A stretch of DNA of 43,799 nt from Chloroflexota bacterium (GTDB taxonomy: Bacteria > Chloroflexota > Dehalococcoidia > JACVQG01 > JAHKAY01): positions 1-43,799 of the forward strand of contig JAHKAY010000054.1 of the NCBI GenBank assembly GCA_018825785.1, given 5' to 3'. The notes under the pieces are model-generated. The model was not told where the DNA came from. It saw nothing but the letters and a program-made list of their open reading frames with translations, and made no database searches. The position numbers and the translations under genes were made by a program. Shown here piece after piece: positions 7,772 through 15,446 of the stretch. The stretch's first letter is position 1, and each line of letters starts with the position of its first letter.

Positions 7772-9211
7772 ATGATGGGTAGTGCGGGCAATTCTCTGGC
7801 CAGGGTGGCCGGGGTGCTCCTCTTCCTCGCCCTGGCAGGATGCGGCTCTCGCACTCCTGTCACCCCCACCCCGACACCCGTGGCCAGTTTCACACCAACA
7901 CGCACTCCAACATCCACGCCCACTCCAACATCCCCGCCTACTCCAGCAGCCACGCCCACCCCAACATCCACGCCCACGGCTGCACCTGTTCCCTTTGCAG
8001 CCTGGACCCGCAATGTCGGCTCCCCCGAATGGGATAGAGGTAATGCGGCAGCGGTGGGCGGGTCAGGAAACATCATCGTGGCAGGTGCTACACAGGGTGC
8101 CCTGCCCGGCCAGACCTCGGCTGGCTCCTGGGATATGTTTGCGCAGGAATTCACCCCGGCGGGCGTCGACCTGCGGGCCTACCAGTCTGGCTCCTCCGGT
8201 TCGGACGGGGCTTTGGCGATGGCGGTGGACGGGTCAGAAAATGTCATCCTGGTGGGCCACACAGATGGCAGCCTGCCCGGGCAGACCAATATCGGCTTGG
8301 ACGACGCCTTTGTGCGGAAGCTCAGCCCCTCGGGAGCCGAACTGTGGACCCGCCAGTTTGGCTCATCCGAGCCGGACTGGGCTTTCGGGGTGACGACGGA
8401 TGGGTCAGGAAATATCATCGTGGCAGGCGGTGCAGATGCCACCCTGCCCGGCCAGACCTCGGCTGGTCTTGAGGATGCCTTCCTGCGGAAGTTCAGCCCG
8501 GCCGGAGCCGAGCTGTGGACACGGCAGTTCGGCTCCACCGCCACAGATAGGGCTAATGTGGTGGCGGTAGATGGGTCAGGAAACATCATCGTGGCAGGCT
8601 ACACGTATGGCACCCTGCCCGGCCAGACCTCGGCTGGTCTTGAGGATGCCTTTGTGCGGAAGTTCAGCCCGGAGGGCGCCGAGCTGTGGACCCACCAGTT
8701 TGGCTCCACCGATTCAGATAGGGCTTTTGGGGTGGCGGCGGATGGGTCAGGGAACATCTTCGTGGCAGGCTACACGTGGGGCACCTTGCCCGGCCAGACT
8801 CATGCTGGCTCCTGGGATGCCTTTGTGCGGAAGCTCAGCCCGGCCGGAGCCGAGCTGTGGACCCACCAGTTCGGAACCTCACTTGCAGATGAGGCTTTCG
8901 GGATAGCCGTGGACAAGACAGGAAACGCCTTCGTGGCGGGCATCACAGAGGGTACCCTGCCCGGCCAGACCTCGGCTGGCGCCCACGATGCCTTTGTGCG
9001 GAAGCTCAGCCCCTCGGGAGCCGAGCTGTGGACCCGCCAGTTCGGAACCTCCCAGTCAGACCCGGTTACTTCGGTGGCGGTGGATGGGTCAGGAAATATC
9101 ATCGTGGTAGGCCATACCTATGGCGCCTTCCCCGGCCAGACCAACGCTGGCTCCTGGGATGCCTTCGTCGTCCGCCTGAACGAACCCCTCGCTCCCAGGC
9201 CGGGTGGCTAA
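7772..9211 (+). CDS. Secreted lipoprotein with seven SBBP-type beta-propeller repeats
   Basis: 479 residues with AGGAGG seven bases before ATG 7772. The N-terminus is a lipoprotein signal peptide (hydrophobic 12-22, lipobox L-A-G-C with Cys24). A Thr/Pro-rich linker follows (28-74), then seven consecutive 57-residue repeats from Trp78 with consensus 'WTRQFG...D.A..VAVDGSGNIIVAG.T.G.LPGQTSAG..DAFVRK.SP.GAEL'. The last copy lacks seven C-terminal residues. This matches the SBBP/beta-propeller repeat family and the copy number fits one closed seven-bladed propeller. No catalytic residues recognised; likely a cell-surface binding protein. The stop overlaps the queH start by eight bases. Confidence 0.88.
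   Translation: MMGSAGNSLARVAGVLLFLALAGCGSRTPVTPTPTPVASFTPTRTPTSTPTPTSPPTPAATPTPTSTPTAAPVPFAAWTRNVGSPEWDRGNAAAVGGSGNIIVAGATQGALPGQTSAGSWDMFAQEFTPAGVDLRAYQSGSSGSDGALAMAVDGSENVILVGHTDGSLPGQTNIGLDDAFVRKLSPSGAELWTRQFGSSEPDWAFGVTTDGSGNIIVAGGADATLPGQTSAGLEDAFLRKFSPAGAELWTRQFGSTATDRANVVAVDGSGNIIVAGYTYGTLPGQTSAGLEDAFVRKFSPEGAELWTHQFGSTDSDRAFGVAADGSGNIFVAGYTWGTLPGQTHAGSWDAFVRKLSPAGAELWTHQFGTSLADEAFGIAVDKTGNAFVAGITEGTLPGQTSAGAHDAFVRKLSPSGAELWTRQFGTSQSDPVTSVAVDGSGNIIVVGHTYGAFPGQTNAGSWDAFVVRLNEPLAPRPGG
8003..9178 (+). repeat. Seven tandem 171-bp coding repeats
   Basis: DNA-level tandem repeat underlying the propeller blades. Units start with TGG (Trp) and are 171 bases each without indels; long stretches such as those around 'GQTSAG' and 'KFSPAGAEL' are nearly identical between copies 3, 4 and 5, while copies 1 and 2 are the most diverged. 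This suggests expansion by recombination. Confidence 0.85.
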
Positions 9212-9776
9212 CCTCCTCCTCCATACCTGCTGCGGCCCCTGCGCCACCTATACGCTGGAGCACTGGAGGAAGGAAGGCCTGGAGCTCTCGGCTTTCTGGT
9301 TCAACCCCAATATCCACCCTTACCTGGAGCACCAGCGGCGCTTTCAGGCCCTGGAACAGTTCCTGAAGGGAGCTGGGGTCCCCCTTTTTCAGGACCCCGG
9401 GTATGAGATGGTGAAGTTTATCCGCCGGCTGGTGGGGAAGGAGGGCCAGCGCTGCGGACAGTGCTTCCACCTCCGCCTGGGCCGGGTGGCGGAGACAGCC
9501 AAAGAGCAGGGCCTGGATGCCTTTAGCACCACCCTACTCATCTCCCCGTACCAGGACCACGAGCTCCTGAAGGCGGCGGGGGAGGAGGTGGCCAGGGAGA
9601 AGGGGATAAGATTCTTATATGCCGACCTCCGCCCCCATTTTTCCGAAAGCCGCCGCCTGAGCAAAGAGCTGGGCCTCTACCGCCAGAACTACTGTGGCTG
9701 TATCTACAGCGAATACGAGCGCTTTTCCGGAATAAGGCTCACCCAGATAACGGACTCCCTCAAGGAGGAAGGCTAA
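9204..9776 (+). CDS. queH: Epoxyqueuosine reductase QueH
   Basis: 190 residues, GTG start at 9204 overlapping the end of the lipoprotein gene. The N-terminus 'LLLHTCCGPCATY' carries the Cys pair C9-C10 and C13; further cysteines are in 'RCGQCFHLRL' and 'YCGCIYSEYERF', as in the DUF208/QueH family. QueH reduces epoxyqueuosine to queuosine in tRNA, the last step of Q synthesis, without cobalamin, unlike QueG. The length is typical (about 180-200). No other queuosine genes are in the window. Confidence 0.9.
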   Translation: MANLLLHTCCGPCATYTLEHWRKEGLELSAFWFNPNIHPYLEHQRRFQALEQFLKGAGVPLFQDPGYEMVKFIRRLVGKEGQRCGQCFHLRLGRVAETAKEQGLDAFSTTLLISPYQDHELLKAAGEEVAREKGIRFLYADLRPHFSESRRLSKELGLYRQNYCGCIYSEYERFSGIRLTQITDSLKEEG

Positions 9777-9832
9777 GGGGTTCGGCTGATTGAGGGAGGC
9801 ACTCTTATCCTCGCCAGCGGGGAGAGGGCCCG

Positions 9833-11179
9833 CTAGTCTTTATCTTTCTCGTCGCGCTTGTCCTGTAGCCTTTTCAGAGCCTTCTGGTAGTTATCGCGGT
9901 TTTTCTCCAGGGCCTGGCGGAGGGACTCACGCGCCTCGGGTGGGACCTTGTCCAGGTGCTCTTCCAGTAGCTCGTCCTGAAGGCGGGCCCCATCTTCCAG
10001 CCGGGCCTCCAGCTCCGGCTTCACGGGTTTTGCAGCCTTCTCCGGCTCCGGCTTCGCGGTCTTCGCCCCCTCGGGTGTGCGCGTCGCCCGCGGCGTGGCG
10101 GTCACTTCGGGAGTGCGCGCCGCCCGCGGCGTGGCCGTTACCTCAGGGGTGACCGTCCTATCGGGCCCTGCCTTCTCCGGCTCCCCCCTTTCGGGCTTTT
10201 CGTCCTCCCCCCGGCCTTCAGCCTGGGGCGGTGGGCCGGGCACTTGCTCAGGGGCCCGCGCCACCTCAGGGGTGGGGGTCGGCTCAGGGGTACGTGTAAC
10301 CGCAGCACTGGGCGCCGCCACTGGAGTGGGAGCCGGCTCGGGGGTCGGCACCACGGGGCTAACCTCTGGGGTCAGCACTGGCTGGGGGGTGGCCGCCACC
10401 GCAAAAGCAGGCGTCGCCTGGGGAGTGACGCTGACCCCGAAGCTGGGAGTGACCTCGGGGGTGGCCGCCACCCCAGGAGTTGGCGTCGGCTCCAAGGCCA
10501 ACGCTGCCTGGGGAGTGGGGGATGGCGTGGCAGGGGCAGCGGCTAACCCGGCTGCCCCGTCAGCGACCTGTTCGGTTGACGGCTCGGGGGATGGCAGGCC
10601 AGCTGGCGAGGTCGGTGCGACTTGCACGTCGGGACCTGCCACTTTCTCCAGGTGACGCTCCAGCCGTTCGGCCAGCTTCTCCAGGTCCTGGGGACGGTTA
10701 AGCTGGGCCACGGCCACCATCTCCCTCGCCCGCTTCTCGGCCAGGGCAAGTTCCAGCCTGGCCTTGCCCGCTTCCGTAGGGGTGATGGCCAGCTGGGCCT
10801 GCTCCGCCGCTAGCTTTACCTGGTAAAGTGGCTGGTGGGGAAGGCTGTTGGCCGAGGCCAGCACCGTCCCCCCCGCCAGCATAAAGACCAGAAACAAGGA
10901 GGTTGCTGCCACGGCCCAGGGGCGTAGCCAGGCCAATTGGGAAGCTCGGGGCCGGCTCCTGCCATTCATGGCTGGCTGGAGGTGGGTCCAGACGCGGGCC
11001 CGGGCCCCCGGCGGTGGGGCTATCCCGGCCAGGGCCTTCCGGGTGACAAGAGACGCCTTGAGGAGGGGCTCCAGCTCCCGCCGGGCATCAGGATAGCGGG
11101 ACAGGACGGCCTCCAGGGCCTCCCCCCGGGCCAGCCTCTCCAGGCAGTCGTTCAGGGCGTCTACAATCTTCTCATCCAT
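9833..11179 (-). CDS. Membrane-anchored DUF5667-like protein with long Pro/Thr/Ala-rich region
   Basis: 448 residues from ATG 11179, which overlaps the ECF sigma stop by eight bases (ATGGATGA). Layout: N-terminal helical segment (1-70) of the type found after ECF sigma genes in Chloroflexota, a single transmembrane helix (about 88-110), a DUF5667-like helical block (111-185, 'QPLYQVKLAAEQAQL...'), a very long low-complexity stretch rich in TPE, TPS and ATP units (about 186-395), and a charged coiled-coil C-terminus ending in KRLQDKRDEKDKD. Family members are thought to act as membrane partners or targets of the adjacent sigma factor; anti-sigma activity is an inference from the coupling. No zinc-binding anti-sigma motif is visible. 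Confidence 0.75.
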   Translation of the reverse strand: MDEKIVDALNDCLERLARGEALEAVLSRYPDARRELEPLLKASLVTRKALAGIAPPPGARARVWTHLQPAMNGRSRPRASQLAWLRPWAVAATSLFLVFMLAGGTVLASANSLPHQPLYQVKLAAEQAQLAITPTEAGKARLELALAEKRAREMVAVAQLNRPQDLEKLAERLERHLEKVAGPDVQVAPTSPAGLPSPEPSTEQVADGAAGLAAAPATPSPTPQAALALEPTPTPGVAATPEVTPSFGVSVTPQATPAFAVAATPQPVLTPEVSPVVPTPEPAPTPVAAPSAAVTRTPEPTPTPEVARAPEQVPGPPPQAEGRGEDEKPERGEPEKAGPDRTVTPEVTATPRAARTPEVTATPRATRTPEGAKTAKPEPEKAAKPVKPELEARLEDGARLQDELLEEHLDKVPPEARESLRQALEKNRDNYQKALKRLQDKRDEKDKD

Positions 11180-11705
11180 AGCCAAGCCTCTGGCGCAGGG
11201 CCTCAATAGCAGCGTGCTGGAGGGCCTTTATTGCCCCCGGGCTCTTCCCCAGCACCTGGGCCACTTCCTGAATGGAAAGCTCGGCGGCAAAGCGCAGTTT
11301 TATAACCTCCTGCTGGGCCGGAGTGAGGCGGGGAAGGTGGCCCAAGACCTCCTCCAGCCTTGCCTTCTCCTCCACCAGCGCCTCCGGGTCCTTTTCCTCT
11401 GGCGGGGGAGGGGGATTGGAGAGGAACTTCTGCTCCGAGCCCTTCCGCCTCTGGCTGTCAATGGCCTGGTTCCGGGCAATGCGGAAGAGCCAGGGAGCAA
11501 ACCCCACCCCCCGCCACCGGAAGCTATCCAGGGACTGGTAGGCCTTGAGGAACACCTGCTCCGTCATATCCTCCGCCTCCATGGCCCCTTCCGACCGCGC
11601 TGCCAGAAAGCGATAGATCCTGTCAAAATTCTCCTCATAGAGCCTGCCCCAGGCCTCCCGGTCCCCGTTCTTGGCCCTACTGACCAGGCCCTCTTCATCC
11701 TGCAA
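11172..11705 (-). CDS. ECF-type RNA polymerase sigma factor
   Basis: 177 residues. Sigma region 2 runs from 'AWGRLYEENFDRIYRFLAAR' through 'AEDMTEQVFLKAY' and 'PWLFRIARNQAID'; region 4 is 'LTPAQQEVIKLRFAAELSIQ' followed by the helix-turn-helix 'EVAQVLGKSPGAIKALQHAA'. The linker is short and proline-rich, with no region 3, as in ECF factors. TTG 11705 is preferred because GGGAGG lies six bases ahead; an upstream in-frame TTG at 11723 sits inside the apparent -10 box. Directs transcription to an extracytoplasmic-response regulon, likely with the following DUF5667-like gene as partner. Confidence 0.88.
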   Translation of the reverse strand: MQDEEGLVSRAKNGDREAWGRLYEENFDRIYRFLAARSEGAMEAEDMTEQVFLKAYQSLDSFRWRGVGFAPWLFRIARNQAIDSQRRKGSEQKFLSNPPPPPEEKDPEALVEEKARLEEVLGHLPRLTPAQQEVIKLRFAAELSIQEVAQVLGKSPGAIKALQHAAIEALRQRLGYG

Positions 11706-11722
11706 TGGCGCCTCCCACGCCA

Positions 11723-11728
11723 ATTATA
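11723..11728 (-). promoter_or_regulatory. -10 box of the ECF sigma operon
   Basis: Reverse-strand TATAAT at 11728-11723, placing the start near 11716, just ahead of the ribosome site. No good -35 hexamer at normal spacing. Confidence 0.45.
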
Positions 11729-11752
11729 ATAACGGATGAGGACAAAAGAGGA

Positions 11753-11781
11753 TAGTCGTGGCAAAATAGTCGTGCTAAAAT
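11753..11781 (+). promoter_or_regulatory. 14-bp tandem repeat overlapping the rimI promoter
   Basis: TAGTCGTGGCAAAA (11753-11766) is followed directly by TAGTCGTGCTAAAA (11767-11780), two mismatches. The second copy runs into a TAAAAT box (11776-11781) ahead of ATG 11794. Could be an operator for an unknown regulator or a chance duplication. Confidence 0.4.
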
Positions 11782-11793
11782 AGAGGTCATCGG

Positions 11794-12399
11794 ATGTCTA
11801 TTTCGGTGCGCGCAATGACTCTGGCCGATGTGGACCAGGTTATGGAGATAGAAAGGGAGGCCTTCCCCACCCAGTGGCCCCCCACCTCCTTCCGACGGGA
11901 ACTGCAGAACCGCCTGGCCCATTACTTCGTCGCCAGGGACGATAAGGTCAAGGTGGGCATACCATCCAGCCCTCAAGCAAGAAGGGGCTGGTTCTGGCGC
12001 CTTCTCCGCAGCCAGCCCCCGCGGGGGGAGGCCCCCCTGGTGGTGGCGGTGGGGGGGATATGGATGCTCTATGATGAGGCCCACGTCACTACCGTGGCTG
12101 TAAGGGAAGCCTATCGCCGCCAGGGCATCGCCGAGCTACTCCTCATCAAGGCTATTGAGAGGGCCCAGGAGCTGGGGGCCGGGATGATGACCCTGGAGGT
12201 CAGGGTCTCCAACCTGGCCGCCCAGGCCCTGTATGAGAAATGCGGCTTCCGCCGGCTGGGGGTGCGGCGGGGATACTATTCCGATAACCACGAGGATGGC
12301 ATCATCATGACCACCGACCCCTTTACCTCAGCCCCCTTCCAGGCCCTCTTCCAGCGCTTGAAGGAGGACCATACCCGCCGCTGGGGAGTTCGGCTATAG
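11794..12399 (+). CDS. rimI: GNAT N-acetyltransferase, RimI-like
   Basis: 201 residues. The GNAT fold is visible: 'VRAMTLADVDQVMEIEREAF' (motif C/D strand-helix), acetyl-CoA loop 'VREAYRRQGIAELLL' (R/Q-x-x-G-x-A), and 'TLEVRVSNLAAQALYEKCGF' which is the RimI signature with the conserved Asn and Tyr. RimI acetylates the N-terminal Ala of ribosomal protein S18. It has an insert of about 25 residues (around 55-80, Arg/Pro-rich) not usual in E. coli RimI, and a C-terminal extension, so another protein substrate is possible. tsaB/tsaD, frequent partners, are not adjacent. The 3' end overlaps the convergent nrpR gene by six bases. Confidence 0.85.
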   Translation: MSISVRAMTLADVDQVMEIEREAFPTQWPPTSFRRELQNRLAHYFVARDDKVKVGIPSSPQARRGWFWRLLRSQPPRGEAPLVVAVGGIWMLYDEAHVTTVAVREAYRRQGIAELLLIKAIERAQELGAGMMTLEVRVSNLAAQALYEKCGFRRLGVRRGYYSDNHEDGIIMTTDPFTSAPFQALFQRLKEDHTRRWGVRL

Positions 12400-13389
12400 C
12401 TCCCGGAAGTTGACCAGGTCCTGGTAGTCTATTACCCCGCTCATAGCGAAACTGTGGACTTCAATCCCCGATTCCACCGCCGCAGCCACCGGGTTAAGGC
12501 CGCCCAGGAGGACCACCCCCACCTTGTTCAGGCTCACCGGTATCTGACAGCAGGGCTCGCTTACCTCCCCCGTGACCAGGAGGCCCCCCAGTCCAGCCTT
12601 CCTCAATCCCACCACCACCTCCTCCGCCAGGGGACGGCAGAGGGCGGGGACCTCCCTGAAGTTGGCCAAGAGCTTCCCTTCCCCCTTCCTGGCTACCTCC
12701 AGGACACTGGTCATCCGGCTGGTGATGAATATCTCCGAGGGGTCCAGGGAAGACCCCGAGTATTCAACCAGCTCAACAAAGCGGTAGGGCTTCCTGTCCC
12801 TTATCTGGAGAAGGCCGCCGAAACGGGAGTCCATGGGAATGCCAACCTTGAGCAGGCAGCCATTGACGACGATGCTACATACCGAGGCGAAGCCGACCTG
12901 GCCCTGGGGGACGAGGACATCCCCTAACCTCTCCCCCCCACGGGCTACAGCTACCAGGGGGCTCACGCAAAGACCCGCCTCAAAGGCCTCCTTCATCGCC
13001 GGGAGGGCCTTCTTGAAGTCGCTCCGGAGAAAAAAGGAGATATTCATGGGCACCAGACCGGTGCGGCTCTTGCAGTCAAAGGTGGTGCGGAAGGCCAGGG
13101 ACTCGATCTTGGAGATGACGAAGCCCACCTTATCCCCTACCAGGGCATTCTGGAGCTCCTCCTCCCCCAGTAGGGTGAGGACCCGGCCATCCCGGCCTAC
13201 AAGCTGGGTGAGGCCCCTCTCATCCATAATCTTCAGGTGGTAGCGCACCGCCCGCTCCCCCAGCTCCACGCCGTGACCCTTGAGCCGGCGGGCAATAACC
13301 CTGGCCCCCACCAACTCCGGTGAGTCCCGCAGCACCCTGAGGATGGAGATAATTTTCCTCTCTACCTCCACCCTATCCTGCCCTATCAT
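12394..13389 (-). CDS. nrpR: NrpR-family transcriptional regulator (winged helix plus NrpR domain)
   Basis: 331 residues from ATG 13389, preferred because GGGAGGGG sits just ahead; ORF could extend six residues. N-terminal winged helix (about 5-75, 'VERKIISILRVLRDSPELVG', 'ERAVRYHLKIMDERGL') and one NrpR/DUF128 ligand-sensing domain (about 85-325) with 'LAFRTTFDCKSRTGLVPMNI', 'FASVCSIVVNGCLL', 'GIPMDSRFGGLLQI' and a C-terminal 'KVGVVLLGGLNPVAAAVESG'. NrpR represses nitrogen-assimilation genes in methanogens and is released by 2-oxoglutarate. Here it follows glutamate synthase and a ferredoxin, whose promoter carries an NrpR-like palindrome, so it probably controls its own operon. Confidence 0.9.
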   Translation of the reverse strand: MIGQDRVEVERKIISILRVLRDSPELVGARVIARRLKGHGVELGERAVRYHLKIMDERGLTQLVGRDGRVLTLLGEEELQNALVGDKVGFVISKIESLAFRTTFDCKSRTGLVPMNISFFLRSDFKKALPAMKEAFEAGLCVSPLVAVARGGERLGDVLVPQGQVGFASVCSIVVNGCLLKVGIPMDSRFGGLLQIRDRKPYRFVELVEYSGSSLDPSEIFITSRMTSVLEVARKGEGKLLANFREVPALCRPLAEEVVVGLRKAGLGGLLVTGEVSEPCCQIPVSLNKVGVVLLGGLNPVAAAVESGIEVHSFAMSGVIDYQDLVNFREL

Positions 13390-13438
13390 CGCCCCTCCCA
13401 CCAGCATAGCCCTGGCCGGGGGAAGTTTCCAGGGGAAA

Positions 13439-13672
13439 TCAGAGGGATTCGGCCACAGGCTCTTTGGAGTCCCTCATCATCCACTGAACGCTCTTGTGCT
13501 CCAGGGGCTTCTCCAGGCTCCAGGTTATGCAGCTCTTTCGGCACAGGCCGCAGCCAATACACAGGGCGGGGATGACCTCCACCTTCTGGTCGCTGATGCG
13601 AATGGCATTGGTGGGGCATACAGGTTCACAATAGGGGACCGGACAATAGCGGGGGCAAAGGACCTTTGTCAT
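13439..13672 (-). CDS. Small ferredoxin, two [4Fe-4S] clusters likely
   Basis: 77 residues, AGGAGG four bases before ATG 13672. Eight cysteines in two groups: the second is canonical (C38-x2-C-x2-C-x3-C, 'CIGCGLCRKSC'), while the first is irregular (C6-x3-C10-x4-C15-x3-C19-P). It probably delivers electrons to the glutamate synthase encoded eight bases upstream; archaeal-type glutamate synthases often have such a ferredoxin-like partner. Forty-nine bases separate it from nrpR. Confidence 0.85.
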   Translation of the reverse strand: MTKVLCPRYCPVPYCEPVCPTNAIRISDQKVEVIPALCIGCGLCRKSCITWSLEKPLEHKSVQWMMRDSKEPVAESL

Positions 13673-13680
13673 AGTGCCTC

Positions 13681-15246
13681 CTATCCTCCCAGAATCCTGC
13701 CTACCTCATCCCTGTCGGCATCCATAACATAGGGGATACCGGAGACTTCAGCAGCCTCCCGGGTGAGGGCCATAAGGTCACTGCGCTCCAGATGGGGCAG
13801 GGCAAACTTTCGGGCCCCGGCCATGAGCTGCTGGAGGCCAGTGGCCAACCGGTCATAGTAGGTGTAAATGCCCATGGCGGCCGGTGGTATGCGGACGAAG
13901 TCCTTGCCGTATTTCTCCTTGAGCTGGGCCGCCCCGGCAAAGACCCTGAGCAGGCCCGCCTGGCGCTCCTCAGGGTTGTCCCCATTCTTCCCGGCGACAA
14001 AGCGGCCATGCGTGCCCCCCACCATCCCCGCCAGCATCGTGGCCCGGCCAAGGCACACCCCCTTCACGTAGGGGGCGCCCATCGCGATCGCTTTGAAGAC
14101 GTGGTCTTCCAGGCAGAGCCCCCCGGCGATGGCACAGTCGGGGACAAAGGCCCCCTTCTTAGCCAGCCTGCCCAGGTAGTCGTAGAGCAGGGATTCCAGG
14201 TACACCGTGGGCACGCCCCACTCGTTCATCATCCGCCACGGGCTCATGCCGGTGCCTCCCCCCGAGCCGTCAACCGTCAGCAGGTCAATCCTGGCCTCGG
14301 AGGCGCACTTCACCGCCAGGGCCAGGTCCCGGGGACGGTAGGCCCCCGTCTTGAGGAAAACGTACTTCGCGCCCGCGTTCCTCAGGTGCTCCACGGATTT
14401 CACAAAGCCCCCCGCATCCACCATCCCCAGCCGGGAATGCCTCTCGAACTCCCGGAAGCCTCCAGTCTTGAAGGCCTCCTGGACCGAGTGGTCTTCCGGG
14501 TCGGGGAGGACAATATAGCCCCGCTTCTTGAGCTGGAGGGCTCTCTCCAGGCTGGGGAGCTTCACCTCACCGCCAATATCTTTGGCGCCCTGCCCCCACT
14601 TGATCTCTATGACCTCCACCCCCAGCTTCTCGGCGACATACTCCGGCACCCCGAGCCGCCCGTCCTCCACGTTGAACTGCGCCACCACGGCGCCGTAGCC
14701 GTCGTACCAGTCCTTGAAGGTCTTTATACGCCTCTCCATCTCCGGGGAGCGGACTATGCGGCCGCTCTTAATCTCGGCCTGAGGGTCCATCGCGCAGACG
14801 TTCTCTCCTATCACCACCATGGTGCCGGCGATGGCGGCCCCCACAGCGCAGCCCTCCCAGTTCACCCGGGCTATCTCGGTGGAGCCCATGGCCCCGGAGA
14901 AGAAGGGCACCCGCAGCTTGAGTTTGTCCTTTCCCCCGACCTTCGTGGAGACGTCCACGTTGGGGAAGAGGGCCTTGTCGGAGTCCGCAGCCGCCCCCAC
15001 TGCCCCCACGCAGCTCCCCTGGATGTTGAAGTGGGAGAAGTCGACGGGGAATTCCTTCTCCGACCCGGCGATGACCTTGCCGAAGGGCTGGGGGTACATC
15101 ACCGCCCTGCCCTTGACCGCCGACCGGCCCACCTCACAGTAGCCCGGACAGCCATCAATACAGGTGACACATATGCCCGAGGGAGAGGGCGCCACCCGGT
15201 TCGTGGTGAGGGTGGCAACGCTGGCATTGGCCCGGTTCAGAGTCAC
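13681..15246 (-). CDS. gltB: Glutamate synthase, FMN/Fe-S synthase domain (archaeal type)
   Basis: 521 residues, GTG 15246 with a perfect AAGGAGGT five bases ahead. The N-terminal segment has clustered cysteines (C25, C28, C32, C36: 'CVTCIDGCPGYC'). The rest is the glutamate synthase central/FMN domain: 'GAKYVFLKTGAYRPRDLALA', 'VDGSGGGTGMSPWRMMNEWG', 'IAGGLCLEDHVFKAIAMGA', 'CLGRATMLAG'. It makes glutamate from 2-oxoglutarate and ammonia released from glutamine. The glutaminase domain of bacterial GltB (about 1500 residues) is absent, as in archaeal enzymes where it is a separate protein; that partner is not in the window. Regulated probably by NrpR. Confidence 0.92.
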   Translation of the reverse strand: MTLNRANASVATLTTNRVAPSPSGICVTCIDGCPGYCEVGRSAVKGRAVMYPQPFGKVIAGSEKEFPVDFSHFNIQGSCVGAVGAAADSDKALFPNVDVSTKVGGKDKLKLRVPFFSGAMGSTEIARVNWEGCAVGAAIAGTMVVIGENVCAMDPQAEIKSGRIVRSPEMERRIKTFKDWYDGYGAVVAQFNVEDGRLGVPEYVAEKLGVEVIEIKWGQGAKDIGGEVKLPSLERALQLKKRGYIVLPDPEDHSVQEAFKTGGFREFERHSRLGMVDAGGFVKSVEHLRNAGAKYVFLKTGAYRPRDLALAVKCASEARIDLLTVDGSGGGTGMSPWRMMNEWGVPTVYLESLLYDYLGRLAKKGAFVPDCAIAGGLCLEDHVFKAIAMGAPYVKGVCLGRATMLAGMVGGTHGRFVAGKNGDNPEERQAGLLRVFAGAAQLKEKYGKDFVRIPPAAMGIYTYYDRLATGLQQLMAGARKFALPHLERSDLMALTREAAEVSGIPYVMDADRDEVGRILGG

Positions 15247-15294
15247 AAAGACCTCCTTCTTTTCAGTCCTGTTGTTTCAAACGTGTTACCCAAA

Positions 15295-15310
15295 CGGCAA
15301 CCATTTGCCG
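15295..15310. promoter_or_regulatory. Candidate NrpR operator (GGCA-N6-TGCC palindrome)
   Basis: CGGCAACCATTTGCCG is a perfect 6+4+6 inverted repeat, equal to GGCA-N6-TGCC. It begins at the base after the glutamate synthase -10 box and covers the predicted transcription start. Known NrpR operators have the same geometry (GGAA-N6-TTCC in Methanococcus, GGTA-N6-TACC in Methanosarcina). A related half-site GGTTGCC lies in the -35/-10 spacer (15326-15332). Confidence 0.7.
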
Positions 15311-15339
15311 ACTCTACCACTTCTTGGCAACCGTGTCAA
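15311..15339 (-). promoter_or_regulatory. Promoter of the glutamate synthase operon
   Basis: Reverse strand: perfect -35 TTGACA (15339-15334), 17-base spacer, -10 TAGAGT (15316-15311). Predicted start near 15304, in the centre of the adjoining palindrome, giving a leader of about 58 bases. Confidence 0.75.
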
Positions 15340-15365
15340 TACTGGCAGGCGGGAGAGAAAATGAA

Positions 15366-15439
15366 TGCCCCCAAGGGGATTCGAACCCCTGATTACCGGC
15401 TTGAAAGGCCGGTGTCCTAGGCCACTAGACGATGGGGGC
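15366..15439 (-). tRNA. tRNA-Glu (anticodon TTC)
   Basis: A 74-base cloverleaf on the reverse strand. The acceptor arms GCCCCCA and TGGGGGC pair fully, with discriminator A and no encoded CCA. The anticodon arm CCGGC/GCCGG encloses loop CTTTCAA, giving anticodon TTC; the T arm AGGGG-TTCGAAT-CCCCT is standard. CCA must therefore be added by the Cca enzyme encoded at 23763-25187. Confidence 0.97.
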
Positions 15440-15446
15440 CACAGAG

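Noticed and set aside
8003-9178. Regular repeats as CRISPR
   Set aside because: Period is 171 bases, in frame and coding, with no short conserved repeats and unique spacers.
9777-9832. Terminator between convergent queH and the DUF5667-like gene
   Set aside because: No stem with a T-tract can be drawn in these 56 bases.
13792-15420. 542-residue plus-strand frame opposite glutamate synthase
   Set aside because: Low-complexity translation without motifs, running through the tRNA; the minus-strand gene is certain.
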